DNA of 5,582 bases from Pseudomonadota bacterium (GCA_021781695.1 JAJXWG010000122.1:1-5582), one strand, 5' to 3'; counted from the stretch's first letter, positions 1 to 5,582 are shown. Notes: generated by a model not told the origin, from the sequence alone. A program made the numbers and translations.

Positions 1-606
1 CTGGACAAGGCGCTGCAACTTGATCCTGAAAATTCCACCGCGCTGGCGCTGGCGGGATCCGCGGACATGGAGCGAGGCGATTATGTCGCGGCCATCACGC
101 ATTGGCAAAAGTTGCTCACGCTGTTGCCGCCCGACTTTCCTCAACTCCAGATGATACGCGACGGCGTAGCACAGGCGCGCGACTTCCTTGCCAAGCAGCC
201 AGGCGGCCGAGAGAAACTGGCCAAGCTGCCGGCAGAACCTCAAGTTGCGAAGGCCGATCCTGCCAAGGCAATCAGCGGCCGCGTTACGCTTAGCGATGCG
301 ATGAAAGTAAAAGCGTCGCCGAATGACTTCGTGTTCATCCTCGCTCGTGCGGCTGAAGGACCCAGGATGCCACTGGCTGTGATACGCAAACAGGTCAAGG
401 ATTTACCCATGGATTTCACGCTGGATGACGGCATGGCGATGCAACCTCAGATGAAGCTGTCGGGTTTCGACAAGGTCGTAGTGTTGGCGCGCATTTCCAA
501 GTCCGGGATGCCGGTGGCGCAGCCAGGCGATATCGAAGGCACGGCCGGCATCGTCAAACCGGGTGCCAAGGGAATCAATATCACCATAGATACTTTGGTC
601 AAATAG
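1..606 (+). CDS. ccmI: Cytochrome c-type biogenesis protein CcmI (CycH), C-terminal part; 5' end outside window
   Basis: The frame is open from base 1 and ends at the TAG at 604-606, giving 201 visible residues of a longer protein. The first ~60 residues are TPR-like: an LDKALQLDPENSTALALAG helix pair followed by a second one, GDYVAAITHWQKLLTLLP. After a Lys/Pro/Ala-rich linker comes a beta-rich C-terminal domain typical of CcmI: ISGRVTLSDAM, VFILARAAEGPRMPLAVIR, a DLPMDFTLDD segment, VVVLARISKSG and a GDIEGTAG turn. CcmI is a membrane-anchored component of the Ccm (System I) cytochrome c maturation machinery. Its periplasmic TPR part binds apocytochrome c and presents it to the CcmF/H heme ligation complex. 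The membrane anchor and N-terminal TPRs lie upstream of the window. The gene converges with the HDOD gene, with only 3 bases between the two stop codons. The family call is firm; the symbol rests on recognition of the C-terminal domain. Confidence 0.9.
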   Translation: MDKALQLDPENSTALALAGSADMERGDYVAAITHWQKLLTLLPPDFPQLQMIRDGVAQARDFLAKQPGGREKLAKLPAEPQVAKADPAKAISGRVTLSDAMKVKASPNDFVFILARAAEGPRMPLAVIRKQVKDLPMDFTLDDGMAMQPQMKLSGFDKVVVLARISKSGMPVAQPGDIEGTAGIVKPGAKGINITIDTLVK

Positions 607-609
607 CCG

Positions 610-1473
610 TTATTCGGATGTCGGGATGGAAGCGGCCTCTTCGCATAGCGCTTCCAGCTCGGCCTCATCCAGCCCAAGTATGTGCAGGCAGGCAGCGCCC
701 AGCTTGGGCCATTCCTGGGTCAGGCTGAGTTTAAACTGTTGCGCGACGATGTATTCGGCAAGCTGTGCTGTCGCGATCAGCCTGCGGCTTAATATGGGTA
801 GCCTGTCTGATTTGAGTGCTGCCAGGTTGTGGTGGTTGCGGATGGCAAGACAGAGTTCGTCAGGCAGCCACCAGTTCTGCGCCAGTATGCATCCGACCAT
901 CGCATGATTGGTAGGCAGCGCTGCATTTTCTACGTCGGTATAGCTGTGGCTGGCATCGCTGCATGCGGATTGCTGAATTTTTTCATACTCGGGGAAGCGG
1001 CCGAGCAGCACGGGGATGCCGCAGTCGCGGAACAGCCCGAAGGTATAGGTGTCTTCGGCGTGCAAGCCTGTGATGCGCAAATGCAGCGCGAGCCAGCCTG
1101 ACAAATGCGAGATGCGCGCCGAGGTATCCCAGAAACGCTCGAGATTCTTCACATTAGGGAAAGTTTTGCGCAGTATGATGCCTGCCACAGCGCGGCTTGC
1201 GGTCTGCATGCCTAGCATTGCAAGCGCTTCGCTGACGGAACGCACATGCTGACGGATGCCGAAATAGGCAGAATTGGCGGTTTTGATCAGACCTGCCGAG
1301 ACGGCGACATCGCTGCTGATGATGCTTGCCATGAGATTGAAATCGGGTTCGTCCTTGCGCGCTTCAGTCATGAAGCGATCCAGTATCAGCGGGCAAGGCG
1401 GAATGCCGATATCTACGAGCGACCGTTCGATCAGCTTGTCAAGGCCTGTCGTGTCTTGCTGGGTGTCCGTCAT
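610..1473 (-). CDS. HDOD domain protein (non-catalytic HD-related output domain)
   Basis: This 287-residue protein is almost entirely one HDOD domain. The N-terminal signature IPPCPLILDRFM (24-35) is followed by IISSDVAVSAGLIKTANSAYFG (51-72), the typical 'SxDxxLxxxLLKxANSAxFG' stretch, and then SVSEALAMLG. The position of the catalytic His-Asp of true HD hydrolases reads Arg149-Asp150 in GLFRDCGIPVLL, so metal-dependent phosphohydrolase activity is not expected. The later NHAMVGCILAQNWWLPDEL...HH segment (189-215) is also characteristic. HDOD proteins usually act as regulatory or scaffold modules in signalling and are often paired with c-di-GMP domains. The ATG overlaps the TGA of the upstream GGDEF-EAL gene as ATGA, and an AAGGGA ribosome site lies 6 bases before it, so the two genes are probably co-transcribed and translationally coupled. 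No membrane segment or other domain is visible. The C-terminus is an acidic helix (ILGLDEAELEALCEEAA). Confidence 0.9.
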   Translation of the reverse strand: MTDTQQDTTGLDKLIERSLVDIGIPPCPLILDRFMTEARKDEPDFNLMASIISSDVAVSAGLIKTANSAYFGIRQHVRSVSEALAMLGMQTASRAVAGIILRKTFPNVKNLERFWDTSARISHLSGWLALHLRITGLHAEDTYTFGLFRDCGIPVLLGRFPEYEKIQQSACSDASHSYTDVENAALPTNHAMVGCILAQNWWLPDELCLAIRNHHNLAALKSDRLPILSRRLIATAQLAEYIVAQQFKLSLTQEWPKLGAACLHILGLDEAELEALCEEAASIPTSE

Positions 1474-2765
1474 TTCTTGTCCCTTGTTTTCAGCCAGTTG
1501 ATCAGTACTTCTTCAGGCATGGGTTTTGCATAGAAAAACCCCTGGATGGCATCGACCCCCGCATTCTGCAGCGCGTCAATTTCTTCCTGTCTTTCGCAGC
1601 CTTCAGCCACGACTATCATGCCCAGTTCATGGGCAAGCTGTATTATCGCTCTGACCACAGCCAGCGCGCGGCGATTTTCCGGCAATACGGTGATGAAGGC
1701 GCGGTCCAGTTTGAGTTTTTTTGCGGGAATATCCTTCAGGTTCGCAAGGCAGGAATAACCGGTGCCAAAGTCGTCTATGGACAGGCTCACTCCCGTGGTC
1801 AGTATATTTTTCAGGTTTTTCTGCACCGTATCGGCAACATCCATGAACAGGGATTCTGTCAGTTCCAGTTCCACCAGTTCCGGTTTGACATTCGAGCAGA
1901 TCAGCGCTGCATGCAGCGCGTGGGTAAATTTCGTCGAGATCAGCTGGGCCCGCGAGACATTGATGGAAACCTTGATGTGATAACCCGCGTTCTGAAGTTC
2001 GCGCGCCTGCAGTGCGCCCTGCAACAGACTCCATTCCCCGAGACGCACGATGATGCCCGTCCTTTCCGCGACGGGGATAAATTTTCCGGGTACGATATGA
2101 TCCCCGTTGGCCGAGCAACGCATCAGCGCTTCGACCGAATCGACTTCGCCGTTGGTGAGCAGGATGGGTTGGTAATGCAAAGACAAACCGCCTGTGCCAA
2201 GTGCTGCATGCAGGGCACTTTCGATGGAAAGCTCTTCCCGCGCAAGCGTAATGCCCGTGCGCCCATGAACAGCATCGTCTCCCGAACAAACGATGCTGTT
2301 TCCTCCGCGCGTTTTGGCAAGGAACATGGCGCGATCCGCCCGCTCCAGCAAAGACAATGAATCTTCTCCTGCCTCGTAGATTGCGATGCCTATGCTGGCG
2401 GTTGGGCACAAAATCAGGTTGCCCAAGGGTATGAATTCTTCAACTGTGCTGGCCATCTCGCGCGCGAAACTTTCCGCCTGGTTAGAGTCGCACCGCGGAA
2501 CCAGAAAGACGAACTCATCCGCGCCCATGCGTGCAATTTCTGCCCGGCCGCTCACGCGGGCGCGAAAGCGCACGGAAAGGTTCTGTATCACCTCGTCGCC
2601 ACCGGGATGGCCAAAAGAGTCGTTGATTTTTTTGAAGCGATCCAGATTGATCCAGATGACTGCGAAGGGCTCATGATGGTTTTCCGCATTCGCGGTGAAA
2701 CGCTCAGCCTCGTGCAGGCAACCAAATCGATCAAGAAATCCGGTCAAAGGGTCTATATTGCTCAT
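1470..2765 (-). CDS. GGDEF-EAL domain protein: degenerate GGDEF, probably active c-di-GMP phosphodiesterase
   Basis: The protein has 431 residues with no sensor or membrane domain: the GGDEF fold starts at residue 5 (DPLTGFLDR). GGDEF half (~5-160): the signature is G81-A-D-E-F, with Ala at the second Gly. The first Asp of the usual 'DxDxFK' metal site is Asn40 (NLDRFK). Guanine-contact positions Asn48 and Asp57 are kept, and no RxxD inhibitory site precedes the motif, so cyclase activity is unlikely. EAL half (~175-425): all key elements are present, namely E212-A-L, N269-V-S, ELTE (301-304), DDFGTGYS (331-338), K352/D354, AEGCE (387-391) and QG (408-409). These predict hydrolysis of c-di-GMP to pGpG. 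By family precedent (Caulobacter CC3396/PdeA, GEDEF motif), the degenerate half may bind GTP and control the EAL domain. An in-frame TGA at 2772-2774 rules out a longer N-terminus. No good ribosome site precedes the ATG. The gene is followed by the HDOD gene with a 4-bp overlap. Confidence 0.92.
   Translation of the reverse strand: MSNIDPLTGFLDRFGCLHEAERFTANAENHHEPFAVIWINLDRFKKINDSFGHPGGDEVIQNLSVRFRARVSGRAEIARMGADEFVFLVPRCDSNQAESFAREMASTVEEFIPLGNLILCPTASIGIAIYEAGEDSLSLLERADRAMFLAKTRGGNSIVCSGDDAVHGRTGITLAREELSIESALHAALGTGGLSLHYQPILLTNGEVDSVEALMRCSANGDHIVPGKFIPVAERTGIIVRLGEWSLLQGALQARELQNAGYHIKVSINVSRAQLISTKFTHALHAALICSNVKPELVELELTESLFMDVADTVQKNLKNILTTGVSLSIDDFGTGYSCLANLKDIPAKKLKLDRAFITVLPENRRALAVVRAIIQLAHELGMIVVAEGCERQEEIDALQNAGVDAIQGFFYAKPMPEEVLINWLKTRDKK
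1480..1485 (-). promoter_or_regulatory. Ribosome binding site of the HDOD gene, inside the end of the GGDEF-EAL gene
   Basis: On the minus strand AAGGGA lies 6 bases before the ATG at 1473-1471, within the last codons of the upstream gene. Together with the ATGA stop/start overlap it supports this start and translational coupling. Confidence 0.6.
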
Positions 2766-2780
2766 GAGTTTTCATGTCAA
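2752..2780 (-). promoter_or_regulatory. Sigma-70-like promoter match overlapping the GGDEF-EAL start codon
   Basis: On the minus strand a perfect TTGACA (complement of 2775-2780) is followed after exactly 17 bases by TATAGA (complement of 2752-2757, 4 of 6 matches to TATAAT). If used, transcription would start near 2745, downstream of the proposed ATG at 2765-2763, so this RNA could not carry that start codon. The DPLTG sequence just after the ATG is conserved in the family, so the ATG is probably real and the match may be fortuitous or serve a second, internal transcript. No better promoter for the gene was recognised upstream. Confidence 0.25.
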
Positions 2781-2982
2781 AAATCAAAAAGCTCTCATAC
2801 ATCCTAAAGAATGCAAGCCTGGCGTGTCTTTTCTTAAAGCCCAACCGGATTGCATAATCATGAGTCTATTGTGCATCATCCGCAGAATTTAGAACAGTGC
2901 AAGGCGTTTTTTCAATGATCCCGTAAGCTTTTCCGAATGCGCGATGAAGGCATTGCAGGGCATGGTTCAACAGGCGGGAATA

Positions 2983-3084
2983 ATGGTATTCTACTGCGAT
3001 TGGTGCGAATCCATTCAAGTTCGTTGCCAAAGCGGCAATGCATCTTACATTCCAGATGAACAATGGCAAGGCCAGACATGCTGA
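2983..3084 (+). CDS. Possible small Cys-rich protein (33 aa), unrecognised
   Basis: A short frame starts at ATG 2983 with AGG and GGGA purine-rich bases just upstream (2972-2979), and ends at the TGA at 3082-3084. The product begins MVFYCDWCESIQVRCQ and ends in Cys, so it has CxxC, a third Cys seven residues later and a terminal Cys. That arrangement could hold a metal ion, but it matches no family I can name. The stop codon lies inside the sequence ATGCTGA, whose ATG (3078) is a candidate start for the AI-2E family gene, so the two frames would overlap by 7 bases in a coupling-like arrangement. A longer version from ATG 2944 is possible but has no visible ribosome site. It may equally be a chance ORF or a leader peptide. 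Confidence 0.3.
   Translation: MVFYCDWCESIQVRCQSGNASYIPDEQWQGQTC
3022..3040 (+). other. Small inverted repeat / hairpin upstream of the AI-2E family gene
   Basis: Bases 3022-3028 (CGTTGCC) can pair with 3034-3040 (GGCAATG) around a 5-base loop; this includes one G-U pair. No T-run follows, so it is not a terminator. It could influence initiation a few dozen bases downstream, but a chance occurrence is quite possible. Confidence 0.2.
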
Positions 3085-3124
3085 CACAGGACACGCTTAA
3101 CATGCTGACACAGGACACGCTTAA
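3076..3124 (+). repeat. Perfect 24-bp in-frame tandem duplication at the transporter start
   Basis: Bases 3077-3100 and 3101-3124 are identical 24-mers (first half CATGCTGACACA), and the periodicity extends one base to the left. As 24 is a multiple of three, the protein reads MLTQDTLN-MLTQDTLK. Each copy contains an ATG (3078 and 3102), so the start codon and its downstream context are duplicated. The perfect identity suggests a recent slippage event. Confidence 0.95.
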
Positions 3125-4130
3125 AACCTATTTTTCGATGATCATATTGGCTTCGGCAATCTGGCTGATGCACGGGTTTATTCCCGCATTGCTGTGGGCT
3201 GTAGTCATCGCCATCGCCACATGGCCTTTGCGCGTCAGGCTCGCGCAAACAGTTACAGGCGGCAACTTGCGAGTTGCTGCCATCATGACAGCTACGGTGG
3301 CCATCCTGTTGTTTTTCCCGATCATCTATGCGCTGTTTCGCGCCGCATCGGATATCGGCGCGCTGACACACTGGATCATCGCGGTTCAGAAGACCGGAAT
3401 AACGGCACCTTTATGGCTGCACACGGTTCCTGTCTTCGGAGAGCAGGCTTCCCGATGGTGGTCGGAAAACCTGACGGATCCGGCGAGCCTTTCTGTGTTT
3501 CTTGGCAGGTTTGACAGCGCATGGATAAAGTCGGTTGCTCAGAATCTGGGCACGCAGGCGGCTCATCGCCTGATCACCCTGGTGTTTACCGTCACCACGC
3601 TTTTTTTCCTGTACGAGGGAGGAGATGAGCTGTCGAAAAAAACGCTCACACTGCTTCAGAAGCTGGCAGGCGAAACGGGCAAAAGATACGGCCTGCAGGC
3701 AGCAATTGCAATCAGGGCGACAGTCAACGGTGTGGTGCTGGTAGGCCTGGGAGAAGGGTTGATCATCGGCATCTCCTATGGTGTCGCTGGCGCGCCGCAT
3801 GCTGCGATCCTGGGTTTGTTGACGGGCGCGCTGGCGATGATCCCCTTTGCTGCGCCGCTGATTTTTACCGGCGTGTCTTTCATCCTGCTGGCCCAGGGCA
3901 ATATGGCGGGGGCTGCGGGGGTGTTCATATTCGGCATGCTGGTGCTGTCTATCGGCGACCATGTGGTGCGCCCCAAGATCATTGGCGGCTCTGTCGAACT
4001 GCCTTTTTTATGGGTGCTTTTCGGCATTCTGGGCGGGGTGGAAGTGTTCGGGCTGATTGGATTGTTCGTCGGACCTGCGTTGATGGCATTGGTCATCATG
4101 ATGTGGAACGACATGACACAGGGCAGTTAG
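3078..4130 (+). CDS. AI-2E family (PerM/YdiK-like, UPF0118) membrane protein
   Basis: An integral inner-membrane protein of ~350 residues, the usual size for the family. It opens with paired hydrophobic helices (FSMIILASAIWLMHGF, IPALLWAVVIAIATWPL), closely resembling E. coli YdiK. A third helix follows (IMTATVAILLFFPIIYALF), then a large soluble-looking central region, and then a C-terminal cluster of helices from about RLITLVFTVTTLFFLY onwards. Family hallmarks near the end are GDHVVRPKIIGG, LPFLWVLFGILGGVEVFGLIGLFVGP and the final ALMALVIMMWND. Members are transporters of poorly defined substrate; the AI-2 export role of TqsA should not be transferred here. Three in-frame ATGs compete: 3063, 3078 and 3102. 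I chose 3078 because AAGG lies 6 bases upstream and the preceding mini-ORF stops within it; 3063 has no clear ribosome site, and 3102 has AGGA 10 bases upstream. No terminator is seen after the TAG. Confidence 0.9.
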   Translation: MLTQDTLNMLTQDTLKTYFSMIILASAIWLMHGFIPALLWAVVIAIATWPLRVRLAQTVTGGNLRVAAIMTATVAILLFFPIIYALFRAASDIGALTHWIIAVQKTGITAPLWLHTVPVFGEQASRWWSENLTDPASLSVFLGRFDSAWIKSVAQNLGTQAAHRLITLVFTVTTLFFLYEGGDELSKKTLTLLQKLAGETGKRYGLQAAIAIRATVNGVVLVGLGEGLIIGISYGVAGAPHAAILGLLTGALAMIPFAAPLIFTGVSFILLAQGNMAGAAGVFIFGMLVLSIGDHVVRPKIIGGSVELPFLWVLFGILGGVEVFGLIGLFVGPALMALVIMMWNDMTQGS

Positions 4131-4158
4131 CCAATGCCAAAGCGCTGGCCTGACATGC

Positions 4159-4266
4159 GTGCTTGCCGTGCTGTCGCATGTTTTATCGCACATGTATGGG
4201 CTTGACAGGGCGCAGCTGGACAAGGTGTTTCCCGGCAGTTCGCTCGTCGATTATGGTATCGTTTGA
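4159..4266 (+). CDS. Possible short ORF (35 aa) between the transporter and the exported protein
   Basis: A frame starting at GTG 4159 (alternatives GTG 4168, ATG 4192) runs to the TGA at 4264-4266. Its product ends YGLDRAQLDKVFPGSSLVDYGIV, which reads like ordinary protein with GC-rich third positions, unlike the Cys/Arg-rich alternative frames over the same bases. There is no convincing ribosome site and I recognise no family. It could be the tail of a decayed gene or a chance ORF. The rest of the 4131-4315 gap holds no terminator or clear promoter; a perfect TTGACA at 4202-4207 has no -10 partner at normal spacing. Confidence 0.2.
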   Translation: MLAVLSHVLSHMYGLDRAQLDKVFPGSSLVDYGIV

Positions 4267-4307
4267 TCGTTTTTCAAACCGTGAACTTTTGCACAATTTT
4301 GGCGGTC

Positions 4308-4314
4308 GGAAGAG
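4308..4314 (+). promoter_or_regulatory. Purine-rich ribosome site supporting the GTG start at 4316
   Basis: GGAAGAG at 4308-4314 lies directly before GTG 4316-4318. The spacing is tight. It is still the best initiation signal in this frame and places the start right before a signal peptide. Confidence 0.4.
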
Positions 4315-4315
4315 G

Positions 4316-4936
4316 GTGAAGATCATATCGAGAAAAATTATCTATGTGACGGCTTCTATACTTGCTGCAGCAGCGGTATGGAGCGCTGTGCGCGGCTTCG
4401 CTTCGCCTCCCTTGCAGGTCGTGCAGCCTGGCGCGTATGCTGAGCATGAAATTGTCCGGCCCAATCCTGTGCAGCCCGATCCTGTGCAGCATGCACAAAA
4501 GGCCGTGTCAGTGGATAAGCATGTTGTTGCAGTTAAGCAAAAGCCCAGGAAGGCGCTGGCGCCGGCAGCGCAAACAGACATGACGATAAAGATGATACCG
4601 ATAGACAAGCTGTTGAAAGAATCCGCAAGCAGCGATGCGGTCAAACCCGGCAATGCGCACAATGCCGTTGAGAAGACAGAGAAGAAAACGGGAGGGGAAG
4701 CTGCCGATGACGTCGGTCTGGACATCGGAAAAGGTCTGCCCTTGCCCATTCCGGAGAGCGTCCTGATCACGCCCATCGACAAGCCTGACGGGTTTCACGT
4801 CGGCGTCGATTATCATGTGGATCAAAAATGGGACTTGACAGGGCTTGCGGGTGTGACGACCACTGGCGGGGCTGTAACTAGCCCTGTGAAACCTTCTGTC
4901 AACCAGGTAGGCGTGCGGGCAAGTTACCGGTTCTGA
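4316..4936 (+). CDS. Exported protein of unknown function with outer-membrane-type C-terminus
   Basis: I do not recognise a family. From the GTG start the protein has 206 residues. Residues 1-29 form a classical Sec signal peptide: a basic VKIISRK start, a hydrophobic stretch IIYVTASILAAAAVW, and a likely cut after GFA before SPP. Residues 30-140 are low-complexity, rich in Pro, Lys, Ala and Val, and include a PNPVQPDPVQ duplication. Residues 141-158 are Pro-rich (LPLPIPESVLITPIDKP). The end looks like amphipathic beta strands: FHVGVDYHVDQKWDLTGLAG and VNQVGVRASYRF. The C-terminal Phe with alternating V198, V200, A202, Y204, F206 resembles the Bam recognition signal of outer-membrane beta-barrels, but too few strands are visible for a monomeric barrel. 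The frame stays open further upstream (ATG 4253, ATG 4163), but those starts lack ribosome sites and would bury the signal peptide. It ends 6 bases before the convergent recJ stop. Confidence 0.7.
   Translation: MKIISRKIIYVTASILAAAAVWSAVRGFASPPLQVVQPGAYAEHEIVRPNPVQPDPVQHAQKAVSVDKHVVAVKQKPRKALAPAAQTDMTIKMIPIDKLLKESASSDAVKPGNAHNAVEKTEKKTGGEAADDVGLDIGKGLPLPIPESVLITPIDKPDGFHVGVDYHVDQKWDLTGLAGVTTTGGAVTSPVKPSVNQVGVRASYRF
4461..4490 (+). repeat. Two tandem 15-bp units within the exported-protein gene
   Basis: Bases 4461-4475 and 4476-4490 differ at one position (CCAATCCTGTGCAGC versus CCGATCCTGTGCAGC). The duplication is in frame and encodes NPVQP-DPVQ in the linker after the signal peptide. Confidence 0.85.
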
Positions 4937-4942
4937 CAGAAG

Positions 4943-5582
4943 TCATTCCCAATGTCTGATGATGAGTTGCAGGCTCTGGTTGCCATTGTATTCGTTGATG
5001 TTAAGGCTGTATATCGCATGGATACGCTCAGGCAGCGGTTCGTTTTGTCCGAACAGCATCGCGTCGACAGGCCGATCATCTTTGCTTAACCGCAGTTTCA
5101 GGTGTTTTTCTCCGACGATGCGCTGGCTTAGCACGCTGAAGATATCGTCGAACTGGGGTGCGGGAAAACCCTGTCCCCATACCTGTTCATCGAGTTGTTG
5201 CGCAGACTCGAGTGTCATTGCTGCGGAATCGAGCGTGCCATCTGTTTCGATGCGCATCAATAAATCTTCGGGATTCAGCAACTCGCGGGCGACCTTTTCG
5301 AAGGCTGCAGAAAATTCGGAGAAGTCGGTTTTTGCGATGGAGAGGCCCGCCGCTGCCGCATGGCCGCCGAACTTTCTGATGAGTTTCGTGTGGCGTTTGC
5401 TTAAAAGATCGAGCGCATCGCGCAGATGCAACCCGGCGATGGAGCGGCCTGAACCCTTGAGTTCTCCGTCAGATGCTTCTGCAAACGCGATCACCGGCCT
5501 GTGAAACTTGTCCTTGAGGCGCGAGGCGAGTATGCCGATCACCCCCTGATGCCATGACTCGTCGAACAGCGCGAGGCTGAAA
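4943..5582 (-). CDS. recJ: Single-stranded-DNA-specific exonuclease RecJ, C-terminal part; 5' end outside window
   Basis: The minus-strand frame is open from the window edge to the TGA at 4945-4943, giving 212 visible residues. It begins within ALFDESWHQGVIGILASRL, the stretch preceding the DHHA1 domain in RecJ. It continues with RPVIAF, GSGRS (43-47) and FGGHAAAAGL (71-80), the hallmark of the DHHA1 nucleic-acid-binding domain. The last ~110 residues match the C-terminal OB-fold region (WGQGFPAPQFDD, HLKLRL, DAMLFG, and a final YNGNQSLQLIIRHWE). RecJ is a cytoplasmic 5'-3' exonuclease on single-stranded DNA that serves RecFOR recombination, base-excision and mismatch repair. The catalytic DHH domain is off the window. 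The gene is tail to tail with the exported-protein gene, with 6 bases between the stops. No anomaly is seen. Confidence 0.95.
   Translation of the reverse strand, partial: FSLALFDESWHQGVIGILASRLKDKFHRPVIAFAEASDGELKGSGRSIAGLHLRDALDLLSKRHTKLIRKFGGHAAAAGLSIAKTDFSEFSAAFEKVARELLNPEDLLMRIETDGTLDSAAMTLESAQQLDEQVWGQGFPAPQFDDIFSVLSQRIVGEKHLKLRLSKDDRPVDAMLFGQNEPLPERIHAIYSLNINEYNGNQSLQLIIRHWE

Noticed and set aside
1023..1030. HD-type phosphohydrolase activity for the HDOD protein
   Set aside because: The His of the HD pair is Arg149, so the metal site is broken; the protein fits non-catalytic HDOD.
1627..2409. Long open frame antisense-parallel to the GGDEF-EAL gene, and another open frame on the opposite strand over 1629-2360
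   Set aside because: Both translate to Arg/His/Cys-rich, domain-less sequence over a region whose correct frame encodes clear GGDEF and EAL motifs; they are shadows.
2853..2858. CATAAT as a -10 box for the rightward genes
   Set aside because: No acceptable -35 at 16-18 bases upstream; a single hexamer is too weak.
2998..3016. tRNA T-arm-like bases (GGTGCGAATCC)
   Set aside because: Only three stem pairs form, the TTC of the T-loop is missing, and no acceptor, D or anticodon arm could be built around it.
3411..3962. Open frame of ~180 codons on the minus strand opposite the transporter gene
   Set aside because: Gln/Arg/His-rich composition with no motif, lying opposite well-conserved membrane helices; it is a composition effect.
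3078..4130. Autoinducer-2 exporter role
   Set aside because: The family name comes from one E. coli member; the sequence resembles YdiK/PerM-type members and nothing nearby concerns quorum sensing.
4136..4149. GCCA/TGGC hairpin after the transporter stop as terminator
   Set aside because: Only a four-pair stem and no T-run.
4931..4941. Perfect palindrome TTCTGACAGAA over the exported-protein stop codon
   Set aside because: A one-base centre cannot form a hairpin loop and it does not match a LexA-type operator; likely chance.

Overview
The window looks like the chromosome of a Gram-negative proteobacterium, most likely a betaproteobacterium. This rests on a CcmI-type cytochrome c maturation protein with the long C-terminal periplasmic domain, a proteobacterial RecJ, a non-catalytic HDOD protein, a GGDEF-EAL protein, and a secreted protein ending in an outer-membrane-style aromatic C-terminus. 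A Gallionella/Sideroxydans-like lineage would fit, but that is an impression and not a demonstrated assignment. No mobile element, CRISPR array, rRNA or tRNA was seen.

Layout: (1) 1-606 (+) is the 3' end of ccmI. (2) 610-2765 (-) is a two-gene unit read right to left. It encodes a GGDEF-EAL protein with a degenerate GGDEF half and an intact EAL half, followed with a 4-bp ATGA overlap by a stand-alone HDOD protein. (3) 2766-3062 is the divergent intergenic region. It contains a possible Cys-rich mini-ORF (2983-3084) that runs into the next gene. (4) 3078-4130 (+) is an AI-2E/PerM-family membrane protein whose start region carries a perfect 24-bp in-frame tandem duplication, so the start codon itself is duplicated. 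(5) 4131-4315 is a short gap with a possible 35-codon ORF. (6) 4316-4936 (+) encodes an unrecognised exported protein with a signal peptide, a low-complexity linker and a beta-signal-like C-terminus. (7) 4943-5582 (-) is the 3' part of recJ, tail to tail with the previous gene.

The only clear functional partnership is the GGDEF-EAL/HDOD pair, which looks like a translationally coupled signalling module, probably a c-di-GMP phosphodiesterase plus a protein-interaction partner. The other genes are neighbours with unrelated roles: heme/cytochrome c maturation, membrane transport, envelope and DNA repair. Nothing here is convincingly a large undescribed system. The points most worth a second look are the degenerate GGDEF half, the duplicated translation start of the transporter, the Cys-rich mini-ORF and the small exported protein.
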